Shown: piece by piece, positions 8,265-16,549 of the stretch
Position numbering within the stretch: the first letter of the stretch is position 1
Layout of the letters: every line of letters starts with the position of its first letter
Source of the DNA: Actinomadura sp. HBU206391
GTDB taxonomy: Bacteria; Actinomycetota; Actinomycetes; Streptosporangiales; Streptosporangiaceae
Direction: 5' to 3'
Assembly: GCF_014323665.1 (NCBI RefSeq)
Contig: NZ_JABVEB010000004.1
Location: 1 to 64,000, forward strand
Length of the DNA: 64,000 nt
Translations under genes and position numbers: made by a program
Notes under the pieces: model-generated
Told to the model about the DNA's origin: nothing
The model's database searches: none
What the model saw: only the letters and a program-made list of their open reading frames with translations

Positions 8265-11200
8265 ATGAGGGCGTTAGTGGAGTTCCGAATCCTTGGTCCC
8301 ATTGAACTGTGGGCAGACGGCCGGCGGTACGACCTTGGAACGGTCAAGGAACGCTGCGTGCTCGCGGTTCTGCTGCTGACACCGGGTCAGCCGGTCTCCA
8401 CCGAGAAACTCGTCAGTCGCGTATGGGACGACAACCCGCCACCAAGGGCTCGAGACAACCTTTACAGCTATATCTCTCGACTGCGACGGCGGTTCCATCG
8501 AATCAGCGATGAGATTCGCATTGATTCGGCTCAGTCGAGTAGCTACGTCCTGCGGGTGGATCACGAGATAATTGACCGGGAGAAGTTCCGGCTACTCCGC
8601 ACACAGGCCCGCGCCATCGCCGAGAGCGGTGACGACGAGCACGCCCTCACCCTGCACCGTGAGGCGGCCCGGCTCTGGCGGGCCGATCCGCTCGCCGATC
8701 TCTCCGGTGGCTGGGCCATACGCGCCCGGCAGAGCATCGAAGACGATTTATTGGCGGCCACTGACGAACGCATCACGATCGAGCTGCGCCTGGGCCACCA
8801 CGCCGACCTGGTACGGGAACTCTCCGAGCTCACCGAGCGCTATCCCTTCAACGAGAAGCTCGTCGGACATCTCATGGTGGCGCTCTACTGCTGCGGTCGG
8901 CAGGCGGACGCACTGCGTGTCTTCCACCAGGCAAGTCATCGCCTCCGCGAGGAATACGCGACAGACGCGGCCCCGGATCTCCAGGACCTGCACCTGCGAA
9001 TCCTGCGCGGCGACCGGACGCTGCTTCCAACACCACGGAGCCGACCGGCCGACGCGCAGCCTCCCAACAACCTGCCGCTCGACCTTCGCTTCCTCATCGG
9101 ACGCGACGAGGAGATCGACGAGCTGCTGACGACGGTTGGCCCGGCCCGATTGCCTACCCTGGGTAGGGAAGCATCACCCGCTGTCATCGCAATAGACGGC
9201 ATGCCAGGAATCGGCAAGTCCGTCTTCGCCGTCCGCCTCGCCCACCGCCTGGCCGATCGTTACCCGGACGGGCAGCTCTACCTCGACCTGCGCGCTCATC
9301 ATGCGCAGTCGGCGGTCGACGCCAGCACCGCATTGGACATGCTGCTCCGCCTGCTTGGTGTTCCCGCCGGTCGTATTCCAGGAAATACCCGCGACCGTGC
9401 GGCGCTCTGGCAAGCCGAGCTCGCCAACCGCCGTGTTCTTCTACTCCTGGACGACGCCGCCGGGCACGAGCAGATTCGCCCTCTGGTGACGGGCAATCCC
9501 CAGTGCCTGGCCCTGGTCACCAGCCGACGGCGCCTGGTCGGTCTGGACAACGTCGTGACGAAATCGCTCGACGTTCTCTCGCCCACCGACACCGCCACGT
9601 TGTTCACCCTGGCCGCCGGCCTTGGGCGCGCCATGAACGAACAGGACATCGCCCGGGTGGTACGGCAGTGCGGCTACTTGCCGATGGCCGTACAACTTGT
9701 GGGCAACCGGCTCCGGCACCGTCCGGCATGGAGCGTCGGCGACCTGGCCGCTCGGCTGGAGCAGGACAACCGGCGGCTAGCGGAGATCCGCGCGGAGAAC
9801 CGCGAGCTCACCGCCGCATTCGAGGAGTCCTACGACGGGCTCGCCCCGCAGTTACGGACCGCGTTCCGGCGCCTCGGCCTCCATCTCGGTTCGGACATCA
9901 CCGCGCACGCCGCCGCAGCCGCCATCGGGAGCGGTCCCCGCGAGGCCGATCGAATGCTCGACGACCTCGTGGAGCATCACCTCATCACCGAGCCGGCTCC
10001 GGGCCGTTACCGGTTCCACGACCTCGTCCGTGACTTCGCCCGCCACCTAGCGGAACGCGACGACCCAGAAGCCGAGCGACGACGCACCGTCGGGCGAATC
10101 CTCGATCACTATCTGGCCACAGCCGAACGCGCCGACCGGTTGCTCTATCCCCATCGGCGGCGGATCAGTGTCGATGGCCCACCTAGTTCGGCCGATCCCG
10201 CCCCCATCGACACGGCCGATCAGGCGCGGGACTGGATGAAGAGCGAACACGACAACCTCCTCAGTGTCGCCGACCATGCCGCTGCCCAAGGCCTGCCGAG
10301 ACACATGGCCCTGCTCGCCCAGGTGCTCGCCGGATATCTCGACACCTCGGGTCACTGGGAGACGGCGGGCCGCCTGCACGAGCGGGCCGCCACGGCGTGG
10401 CGCGAGACCGGAGAGCGAATCGGCGTGGCACAGGCTCTGTCCGACCTAAGCCATGTGCGTTTCCGCACCGGTCAGTACGACGATGCGCTCAAATATGCCA
10501 AGAGTTCCCTCGAAATCTTTCGATCTGTGTCCGACCGGCGCGGTGAGGCCGACATTCTGGACCACACGGGGCTCGTACTATGGCACCAATCCCGGTTCAG
10601 AGAGGCACTCGCCAGCGGCCGGAAGGCGTTGGCGATCCGTCGCTCGACAGAGGATCGTCGCGGCGAAGCCGTGTGCCTGGACCACACGGCCATTTTTCTC
10701 GCTCATACCGGCCGATATCGCGAGGCGATCAACCATCGACAGCGCTCACTGGACATCTATGCCGAGATCGGTGATGACCCGCACGGTCAGATGATGGCGC
10801 TGAACAACGCCGGCGATCTCTCCTTGCGCCTCGGCCGGGTCGCCGTCGCACACGACTACTACAATAAAGCTGCTGCCATCACCTCGGAGATGGGGCGCCA
10901 GCACGCGGCAATCTGGCTCTCCAATATGGGTGGCGTATACCGGCACACCGGGCATCATGACGATGCACTGCACAATTACCGAAAAGCGCTTCTCACCTAT
11001 CAAGAAATCGGCGACCGGCGTAGTGAAATAGAAACTCTCCTCGGCATTGGTGCAACATTTCAACTCATGGGGCGAGATGGCGAGGCACTCGTCCATCACC
11101 AGAAGGCCCTTGCCCTTTCGGAACAGACCGCTGATCTCTACGGCGAGATCCAGGCTCTTCGTGGCATCGGCGAGACGTTCCTGAACTCCGGCCGCCATGC

Positions 11201-11435
11201 CGCCGCCTTGGACCGCTACCAGCGGACACTCGAGCTCGCACGCCGGATCGGCGACCCGTTCTGGGAGGCCAAGGCCCTCGAGGGCATGGGAACCGCCCTC
11301 ATGCGTACACGAGGCCACGCGCAGGCCCGCAGATGCTGGAAGCAGGCTCTGCGGCTGTACGAACGACTCGGCGTCCCCGAGGCACAGGACGTCCAATCGT
11401 ATCTCCATGGAGCCGTCGAGGCGCCCGATTACTAG
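8265..11435 (+). CDS. SARP-type regulator: OmpR-like wHTH, BTAD, NB-ARC, TPR (AfsR family)
   Basis: About 1056 residues. It begins VEFRILGPIELWADG, the usual start of the OmpR-like winged helix of SARP proteins, followed by the BTAD region (LLRTQARAIAESGDDEHAL, then ALYCCGRQADALRVFHQ). NB-ARC has Walker A GMPGIGKSV near residue 312 and RRVLLLLDDAAG near 390, with RYRFHDLVRDFARHLAE closing it near 585. From about residue 700 to the end there are many TPR units. By family knowledge it activates transcription at direct heptamer repeats, gated by NTP and a TPR-sensed signal. ATG 8265 or GTG 8277 is the likely start, although the frame opens at 8166. It is followed by a small secreted-peptide gene. 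Confidence 0.88.
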   Translation: MRALVEFRILGPIELWADGRRYDLGTVKERCVLAVLLLTPGQPVSTEKLVSRVWDDNPPPRARDNLYSYISRLRRRFHRISDEIRIDSAQSSSYVLRVDHEIIDREKFRLLRTQARAIAESGDDEHALTLHREAARLWRADPLADLSGGWAIRARQSIEDDLLAATDERITIELRLGHHADLVRELSELTERYPFNEKLVGHLMVALYCCGRQADALRVFHQASHRLREEYATDAAPDLQDLHLRILRGDRTLLPTPRSRPADAQPPNNLPLDLRFLIGRDEEIDELLTTVGPARLPTLGREASPAVIAIDGMPGIGKSVFAVRLAHRLADRYPDGQLYLDLRAHHAQSAVDASTALDMLLRLLGVPAGRIPGNTRDRAALWQAELANRRVLLLLDDAAGHEQIRPLVTGNPQCLALVTSRRRLVGLDNVVTKSLDVLSPTDTATLFTLAAGLGRAMNEQDIARVVRQCGYLPMAVQLVGNRLRHRPAWSVGDLAARLEQDNRRLAEIRAENRELTAAFEESYDGLAPQLRTAFRRLGLHLGSDITAHAAAAAIGSGPREADRMLDDLVEHHLITEPAPGRYRFHDLVRDFARHLAERDDPEAERRRTVGRILDHYLATAERADRLLYPHRRRISVDGPPSSADPAPIDTADQARDWMKSEHDNLLSVADHAAAQGLPRHMALLAQVLAGYLDTSGHWETAGRLHERAATAWRETGERIGVAQALSDLSHVRFRTGQYDDALKYAKSSLEIFRSVSDRRGEADILDHTGLVLWHQSRFREALASGRKALAIRRSTEDRRGEAVCLDHTAIFLAHTGRYREAINHRQRSLDIYAEIGDDPHGQMMALNNAGDLSLRLGRVAVAHDYYNKAAAITSEMGRQHAAIWLSNMGGVYRHTGHHDDALHNYRKALLTYQEIGDRRSEIETLLGIGATFQLMGRDGEALVHHQKALALSEQTADLYGEIQALRGIGETFLNSGRHAAALDRYQRTLELARRIGDPFWEAKALEGMGTALMRTRGHAQARRCWKQALRLYERLGVPEAQDVQSYLHGAVEAPDY

Positions 11436-11438
11436 GCC

Positions 11439-11455
11439 GTGCAATGGAATTGCAC
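11439..11455. terminator. Short stem-loop after the SARP gene
   Basis: GTGCAAT and ATTGCAC form a perfect seven-base stem around GGA, starting three bases after the stop codon. It could be a weak terminator or a small operator. No T-run follows. Confidence 0.4.
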
Positions 11456-11591
11456 CGCACCCGCCGAGTGATATCCCACACCGCCCAAACTGGTCGAATC
11501 GATACAAATCCGGAGCGAAGTTCGGCCGCTCGAACATGAGAAGTTTTCATCCTCGGCGGGTGCACTTAATTCGTGCGCGCTACAGAGGGAC

Positions 11592-11640
11592 TCGATGTAA
11601 GGTGATCTCCGTTCGATGTCCAGACTAGTCAGCATATACA
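11592..11640 (+). promoter_or_regulatory. Direct repeats and promoter of the small-peptide gene
   Basis: The heptamer TCGATGT occurs exactly twice, at 11592-11598 and 11613-11619, 21 bases apart (two helical turns). A half-match lies between them near 11602. TATACA at 11635-11640 is a good -10; TTCGAT at 11612-11617 is 17 bases upstream as a poor -35. A weak -35 overlapped by direct heptamers is the known architecture of SARP-activated promoters, and TCGATGT resembles the DnrI-type TCGAG core. The regulator just upstream is the obvious candidate activator. Confidence 0.5.
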
Positions 11641-11664
11641 CGGATAAAGAGAGAGGCTTCAACG

Positions 11665-11754
11665 GTGAAGCGCCTTGCGTTTGTAAGCTCAGTCTGCTTT
11701 TCCGTCCTGATCGGCATGGCCACTGCCGCCTCGGCGTGCATCTACATGACGTGA
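11665..11754 (+). CDS. 29-residue secreted peptide precursor
   Basis: GTG start eight bases after GAGAGG, then a 29-codon frame that reads as a complete signal peptide: Lys-Arg at positions 2-3, a hydrophobic core (FVSSVCFSVLIG), and an A-x-A cleavage site ATAASA. Only five residues, CIYMT, would remain after cleavage. It lies between a promoter-like region with SARP-type repeats and a strong stem-loop, so it is probably a separate small transcript. Placed directly after a TPR-containing regulator, it may encode a signalling peptide, by analogy with Phr-type peptides of Firmicutes; this is inference. It could instead be a short attenuating leader or a chance frame. Confidence 0.55.
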   Translation: MKRLAFVSSVCFSVLIGMATAASACIYMT

Positions 11755-11774
11755 ACCCTCAGGCGACGTGACCG

Positions 11775-11807
11775 GCCAGGGGGACGGGGTGACCTCGCCC
11801 CCCTGGC
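11775..11807 (+). terminator. Stem-loop after the small-peptide gene
   Basis: GCCAGGGGG at 11775-11783 pairs perfectly with CCCCCTGGC at 11799-11807 around a GC-rich loop, about 20 bases after the peptide stop. This is a plausible intrinsic-type terminator of the U-poor actinobacterial kind. The next gene starts at 12038. Confidence 0.55.
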
Positions 11808-12037
11808 AGCCTCCGACACAAGCCCCTCTCAGGATCGAGCAAGCGCCCGACCGGATACCGAGCGCTGTCACCCGCCCAGACGACGAGCTACCGGCGCAGT
11901 GATCATCGCGAGCGTTCCAGCAGGTAGCGGCATCCCGAAAAAAATCTCTGTGCTTGTCGATCCGCCTCCTCCCCGATCGACGCGTCAGTAGGGGCCGGTC
12001 GAACGGCCGGCTACCACCATCGAGTCGGGAGCAGATC

Positions 12038-12580
12038 ATGAGGAAGATCGTCGTGGGAGAGTTCATGTCACTGGACGGCGTCGTCGAGTCGCCGGAGAAG
12101 TGGCACTTCCCCTATCTCGATGACGAGATGGGTCAGAGGATCATGTCGCAGATGCTGGAGTCGGACACGCTGCTGCTGGGCCGGGTGACCTACCAGACGT
12201 TCGCCGGCGCCTTCGCGAACGCGGGTGCGGGCGATCCGGTGGCCGCCCAGCTGAACGCCATCCGGAAAGTGGTGGTCTCGTCGACCTTGGAGACCGCCGA
12301 GTGGCAGAACTCGATCGTGCTCACCGGCGACGCCGTCACCCAGGTCGGCAAGCTGAAGGGGCAGCCCGGTAAGGACATCTCGGTCACCGGTAGCACCACT
12401 CTCGTCCGGTCACTGCTTCGTGCCGGCCTGGTCGACGAGCTTCGCCTGCTCGTGCACCCGATCGTCGTGGGCGGCGGGGAGCGGCTCTTCGAGGCAGACG
12501 GCGATCAGATTCCGCTGAAGCTCGTGGATTCGAAGACCTTCGGCAGCGGGGTCCTGGCCCTCACCTACGCGCCGGCGTGA
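12038..12580 (+). CDS. Dihydrofolate reductase-like (RibD C-terminal domain) protein
   Basis: A 180-residue protein starting MRKIVVGEFMSLDGVVESP, the typical opening of the stand-alone RibD_C/DHFR-like family, with DTLLLGRVTYQTFAG (substrate loop), KVVVSSTL, the NADPH-binding ISVTGSTTLVRSLL and LLVHPIVVGGGERLF. These are small NADPH-dependent reductases of mostly unknown substrate. GGGAG seven bases before the ATG supports this start over the longer frame beginning at 11954. It is convergent with the DJ-1 family gene. Confidence 0.85.
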   Translation: MRKIVVGEFMSLDGVVESPEKWHFPYLDDEMGQRIMSQMLESDTLLLGRVTYQTFAGAFANAGAGDPVAAQLNAIRKVVVSSTLETAEWQNSIVLTGDAVTQVGKLKGQPGKDISVTGSTTLVRSLLRAGLVDELRLLVHPIVVGGGERLFEADGDQIPLKLVDSKTFGSGVLALTYAPA

Positions 12581-12627
12581 GCACCATCGCCGAGACCGTC
12601 GCCGGCCGCGAGCGTTCTGACGGCCGC

Positions 12628-13260
12628 TCAGCCGATCGGACCGATCAGGCTCAGGGCCCGTTCGGTGAGACCGGCCGGGGCGGTCTTCGGCGTACCCGCG
12701 TCGAACGGCGGCTCGGGGGCGTACTCGATCGCGAGTTGCACCGCCTGCGCCGTCGCCACGTCGCTCGCCTGAGCCAGGAGGGTCAAGGCCATGTCGATAC
12801 CCGCTGAGACGCCCGCCGCTGTCACGATCTTGCCGTCCACGACCACGCGCTCGCTCACGGGTTCGGTGCCGAAGCCCGCGAGGTCGTTCAGCCACCCCCA
12901 GTGGGTGGTGGCCTTCCTACCCTTCAGCAGACCCGCGGCGACCAGCAGGAACGCGCCGCTGCACACCGAGGTCGTCCAGCGGGTCTGCTCGTGCGCCTGG
13001 GCGATCCAGCCGACCAGGGCGGTGTCGGACAGCGCCTCCGCCGTGCCGGTTCCACCGGGGACGATGATCATGTCCGGGTTCGGCAGTTCGGCGTAGGTCG
13101 CCGTCGCAATGAGGGTGAGGCTGCCACGGTCGTCGAGCACCGGGCCTGGTTCGGCGGCCACGAACGTGACCGTGCATCCGGGGGCGAAGGCCATCACCGT
13201 GTAAGGACCGACGGCGTCCAGGGCGGTGAACCCGGGGTAGAGCGGGATGGCGACGTGCAT
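12628..13260 (-). CDS. DJ-1/PfpI (ThiJ) family protein
   Basis: A 210-residue protein with the DJ-1/PfpI fold: MHVAIPLYPGFTALDAVGPY at the start, MIIVPGGTGTAEAL, the nucleophile elbow TSVCSGAFLLVAAGLL with the reactive Cys, ATTHWGW, and VVDGKIVTAAGVSAGIDMAL. This set matches the isonitrile-hydratase/cyclohexyl-isocyanide-hydratase-like branch, though regulators and glyoxalases share it. The gene lies two bases after the GlxA-type regulator gene on the same strand, so the two form an operon. Confidence 0.82.
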   Translation of the reverse strand: MHVAIPLYPGFTALDAVGPYTVMAFAPGCTVTFVAAEPGPVLDDRGSLTLIATATYAELPNPDMIIVPGGTGTAEALSDTALVGWIAQAHEQTRWTTSVCSGAFLLVAAGLLKGRKATTHWGWLNDLAGFGTEPVSERVVVDGKIVTAAGVSAGIDMALTLLAQASDVATAQAVQLAIEYAPEPPFDAGTPKTAPAGLTERALSLIGPIG

Positions 13261-13262
13261 GA

Positions 13263-14228
13263 TCAGCTCTCCTTCGCTTGGAACCGGCGGCGGTAGTCGC
13301 CGGGTGAGATCCGCCAGTGCCGGCGGAAGACGCGGTAGAGGGTCTCGGGTACGCCGAGGCCGGACTCCCTCGCCACCCTGTCCAGCGGGTGACCGGTGAT
13401 CTCCAGTAGCCGCCTGGCGGCGTCGGCCCGGCTGCGCTCGACGTAGCGGCCTGGGGACATGCCGGTCTGCTCGGTGAAGACCCGGGAGAAATGGCGCTCG
13501 CTCATCCCGGCGTGCCGCGCGAGGGCGGGCACGCTCAGGTCCTCGGTGGGGTGGGCGTCGATGAAGGCCTGGAGTTCCCGGAGCGGCTCACTGCGCGGGG
13601 TGAGGGCGTTCATCTGAGTGCTGAACTGGCTCTGCCCGCCGGGCCGGTGCAGATACACCACGAGCCCGCACGCGACGGCTCGGGCGAGAGCGTGGCCGTG
13701 GTCCTCGGCCACGAGGGCGAGCGCGAGGTCCACCCCCGCGCTCACCCCGGCCGAGGTCCAGACGTGCCCGTCCTTGACGTAGATGGGGTCGGCGTCCACC
13801 GTGACGTCCGGATAGCGGCCGCCGAGCCGGTCGGTCATCAGCCAGTGCGTGGTCGCGCGTCTGCCGTCGAGCAGCCCGGCCTCGGCGAGGATGAAGGCCC
13901 CCGTGCAGACCGATGCGACCCTGCGGGCGGAAGGGGCCAGCCTGGCGACCTCCTCGACCAGCTCCTGTTCGAGCGGTCGCTCCGCCGCCGACAGCCCGCC
14001 GACGACCAGTAGCGTGTCGATCGGCCCCGTGATCTCACCGAGCGCTGTCTGCGCGACGGTCGTGACCCGGTTCTGTGCCTGTACGGCTCCCGCCCGTACG
14101 GCGGCCACCTCCAGCCGGTAGCCGTGCCCCTCGGAGAGCATGCTCGCGGTCGCGAACACGTCGGCCGGGCCGGCCAGGTCGAGCAGCTGGAAGCCGTCGA
14201 AGATCACGATCACGACGCGTCGGTGCAT
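13263..14228 (-). CDS. GlxA-type AraC family regulator (DJ-1 domain plus HTH)
   Basis: A 321-residue protein with an N-terminal DJ-1-like domain (RRVVIVIFDGFQLLDLAGPA, VASVCTGAFILAEAGLLDG, TSAGVSAGVDLALALV) and a C-terminal AraC double helix-turn-helix (DLSVPALARHAGMSERHFSR, GHPLDRVARESGLGVPETL). GlxA-type proteins sense a small molecule with the DJ-1 domain and regulate nearby genes. The ATG at 14228 is chosen because conserved sequence begins MHRRVV; the frame extends to 14276. It is upstream of and co-directional with the DJ-1 enzyme gene, its likely target. Confidence 0.85.
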   Translation of the reverse strand: MHRRVVIVIFDGFQLLDLAGPADVFATASMLSEGHGYRLEVAAVRAGAVQAQNRVTTVAQTALGEITGPIDTLLVVGGLSAAERPLEQELVEEVARLAPSARRVASVCTGAFILAEAGLLDGRRATTHWLMTDRLGGRYPDVTVDADPIYVKDGHVWTSAGVSAGVDLALALVAEDHGHALARAVACGLVVYLHRPGGQSQFSTQMNALTPRSEPLRELQAFIDAHPTEDLSVPALARHAGMSERHFSRVFTEQTGMSPGRYVERSRADAARRLLEITGHPLDRVARESGLGVPETLYRVFRRHWRISPGDYRRRFQAKES

Positions 14229-14372
14229 GCCCCCCATGCTGGGCGGCAGCCCTGATGGCGTCAATGACACAGGCATTGCACATTACGCCATCGACTCCCG
14301 GCACCCATCGGATGACCAGGGCCGCGCAAGAGGAGGACGTGGGAGGAGACGGATCGAGGGTATGAACGCCGG

Positions 14373-15410
14373 GTGGCCGCAGGAAAGTCAGGAAAAGCAA
14401 CAGAAGCAGCAGAAGCGGGAAAAGACGACAAGCTCGCCACCTACCGGCGCAAGCGCGACGCGGCTCGGACGCCGGAGCCGGTGCCGGAGCGATTCCCTCT
14501 CCCCCATGGCGCCGACGACACCTTTGTGATCCAGGAACACCACGCCCGGCGGCTGCACTGGGACCTACGGCTCGAGCGCGACGGCGTCCTGGTCTCGTGG
14601 GCGGTGCCCAAGGGCATTCCGATGGATCCGAAGACCAACCACCTGGCCGTGCACACCGAGGACCACCCGATCGAGTACGCGCAGTTCGAGGGCGAGATCC
14701 CGAAGGGCGAGTACGGCGGGGGCCGGATGTTCATCTGGGACCGGGGCACGTACGAGACGGAGAAGTGGACCGACCGTGAGGTCAAGGTGGTGCTGCGGGG
14801 CTCGCGGGTGTCGGGCCGCTATGTGCTGTTCCGGACCGACGGCAAGAACTGGATGATCCACCGGATGGACCCGCCCGCCGACCCGGATGTCGAGCCGCTT
14901 CCGGACGGGCTGCGGGCCATGCTCCCCCAGGAGCGCCGCCGGCTCCCGCGTGACCAGGAGGCGTACGGGTTCGAGTTCGCGTGGGGCGGACGGCGGGCGC
15001 TGGCGTACGTCTCGGGCGGCCAGTCCGCTCTCACCGACGGCGCCGGGGACGACCTGCGCCCCCCGAGCGGGCTCGGCACCGGACTCGGGGCGGCGCTGGG
15101 CGCCCGGCCGGCGCTGCTCGACGGCGAGCTGGCCCAGGTGGAGGGCGACGAGGTCTACATGATCTTCGACCTGTTGCACCTCGACGGGTCCTCGCTGCTG
15201 GCCGAGCCGTACGAGAAGCGGCGCCGGCGTCTCGACGAGCTGGGTCTGGCGGGCCCGCGTTGGCAGACCGCACCCTGGTACGCGGGCGAAGGCGCCGCCG
15301 TACGGGAGGCCGCCCGCAGGCAGGGCCTTCCCGGCATCCTCGCCAAACGCCTCAACTCCCCCTACGAGCCGGGAGAACGCTCTGCCGCCTGGCTCTTCAT
15401 CCCTTCTTGA
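14373..15410 (+). CDS. LigD-type 3'-phosphoesterase fused to a degenerate DNA ligase domain
   Basis: About 345 residues. Residues 50-170 are the phosphoesterase domain of bacterial NHEJ enzymes: QEHHARRLHWDLRLE keeps the two His, the Asp and the Arg of the active site (H-x5-H-x-D-x-R), then HTEDHPIEYAQFEGEIPKGE. Residues 195-345 align with an ATP-dependent ligase adenylation domain: GFEFAWGGRRALA is at motif I, MIFDLLHLDG at motif III and GILAKRLNSPYEPG at motif IV. The motif I lysine and aspartate (KxDG) are Ala and Gly here, and the OB-fold is absent. It should process 3' ends but not ligate. The start is a GTG; the Lys/Glu-rich N-terminus is weakly conserved. Confidence 0.82.
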   Translation: MAAGKSGKATEAAEAGKDDKLATYRRKRDAARTPEPVPERFPLPHGADDTFVIQEHHARRLHWDLRLERDGVLVSWAVPKGIPMDPKTNHLAVHTEDHPIEYAQFEGEIPKGEYGGGRMFIWDRGTYETEKWTDREVKVVLRGSRVSGRYVLFRTDGKNWMIHRMDPPADPDVEPLPDGLRAMLPQERRRLPRDQEAYGFEFAWGGRRALAYVSGGQSALTDGAGDDLRPPSGLGTGLGAALGARPALLDGELAQVEGDEVYMIFDLLHLDGSSLLAEPYEKRRRRLDELGLAGPRWQTAPWYAGEGAAVREAARRQGLPGILAKRLNSPYEPGERSAAWLFIPS

Positions 15411-15517
15411 CTCGCCGAAGCTGGTGTCCCGTACCCGGGCCGTGATCAGCGCTGCCGCGCAGAGCGCAGGACCGTACTGGCCGAAGGACTGACCGATCGC
15501 GCGACGGCAGGGGCCTA

Positions 15518-15737
15518 TCAGCCCTGCGAGGTCGGCACGACGATCAGCTCCGCGATATTGACATGCGGCGGGGCGGCCACGGCGTAGGCGACCGCTGGTG
15601 GCTCCGGTGACGACCGCGACGCGGCCGGTGAGGGGACCGATGCCGTGACGGGCGTCGCCTTCGGATGCCTGTGGTGGCGGGTTGTGGGTCTGGGTACGAG
15701 CCTGGCCGGTGGTGGCGTGTCCCTGAGTCGAAGTCAT
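15518..15737 (-). pseudogene. Short-chain dehydrogenase gene with large internal deletion
   Basis: Reading from ATG 15737: MTSTQGHA..., then GPLTGRVAVVTGATSG, the SDR cofactor motif. In another frame this continues directly as AVAYAVAAPPHVNIAELIVV and ends PTSQG with a stop at 15518-15520, the standard SDR C-terminus. About 180 residues, including the catalytic Ser-Tyr-Lys, are missing. The junction near 15591-15600 falls in a short shared GCGG, suggesting a deletion through microhomology. It is divergent from a decayed MmyB-type regulator. Confidence 0.72.
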
Positions 15738-15855
15738 GCCTGCAACGATCGTCGCGGCGCCCTTGACCTGCCATTGCCCTCCGGCTCCTGTGGGCCGGGC
15801 CCCTAGAAGTGACAGGGCCAGGCTGCAGTCGACGGTTGCACCTAATCTCTGTCGC

Positions 15856-16325
15856 ATGCAGAGCGACAACCCCTCGGTGAGTACCTGCGGGCGAGACGAG
15901 AGCTCGTACGGCCGGACGAGCTCGGCCGCCCCGACGGCGGACGCCGCCGGCTGCCCGGGTTGCGTCGTGAGGAGGTAGCAGGGCCGCGATCGGCATCCGT
16001 CAGAGGCGGTGATCGAGGCGCTGGGCCGGGTGCTGAAGCTGGATCCCGATGCGCTGGAACATCTGCGCGACCTCGCCCGGGGCAGACCGCGCCGCCGCCG
16101 CGCCGCCCACGCCACCGAACGGGTCCGCCCCAATCTGCTCCGTCTGATGGAAGCGTGGCACCACGTGCCCGCCCTCGTGTTGGGCCGCCACCTGGACAGC
16201 CTGGCGGCCAATCCGCTGGGGACCGCCCTGATGGGGCAGCGCCCGCTGAACTTGGTGCGCCTGGTGTTCCTCGACCCGGCGGCCCGGGCGTTCTACCCCG
16301 AGTGGGAGCGGGTCTCGAAGGACAC
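15856..16325 (+). pseudogene. MmyB-type XRE regulator, frameshifted and internally deleted
   Basis: ATG 15856 reads MQSDN, then in a shifted frame LGEYLRARRELVRPDELG and RRLPGLRREEVA (HTH N-terminus). The next part of the family, the recognition-helix segment up to the conserved Gln, is absent; a third frame resumes GRDRHPSEAVIEALGRVLKL and continues through LVLGRHLDSLAANPLGTAL to FYPEWERVSKDT near 16325, after which similarity stops. At least three lesions are present: a frameshift near 15872, a deletion near 15978 and loss of the 3' end. No family is recognised in 16326-16549. Confidence 0.72.
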
Positions 16326-16549
16326 AGCCTCACCGCGAGGTGCCGTCCACCCGGCTCCCGCAGCCGTCACCGGCGCCTCAGCGGCGAGATCGTCCATAGG
16401 GCCGGCGGGCCGCCCGGCGCACAGGCCGCGCGCCATGGTCGGCGTCACCATGTGGGCGACGGCGGACATCGACCGGTGCCATGGCCCGCCCGGACCCGGC
16501 ACTCCGATCATGAGTGGGTGGGTTCGCCCGAACGGGTAAATCCCCTGGT

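Noticed and set aside
11739-11751. Similarity of CIYMT to the Bacillus pentapeptide ERGMT
   Set aside because: Two shared residues in a pentapeptide are not evidence of homology; I use only the gene layout as an argument.
14565-16211. Open frame of about 548 codons on the minus strand opposite the LigD-type gene
   Set aside because: It is the antisense shadow of the phosphoesterase gene; only a short part near its middle is real, as the N-terminus of the SDR remnant.
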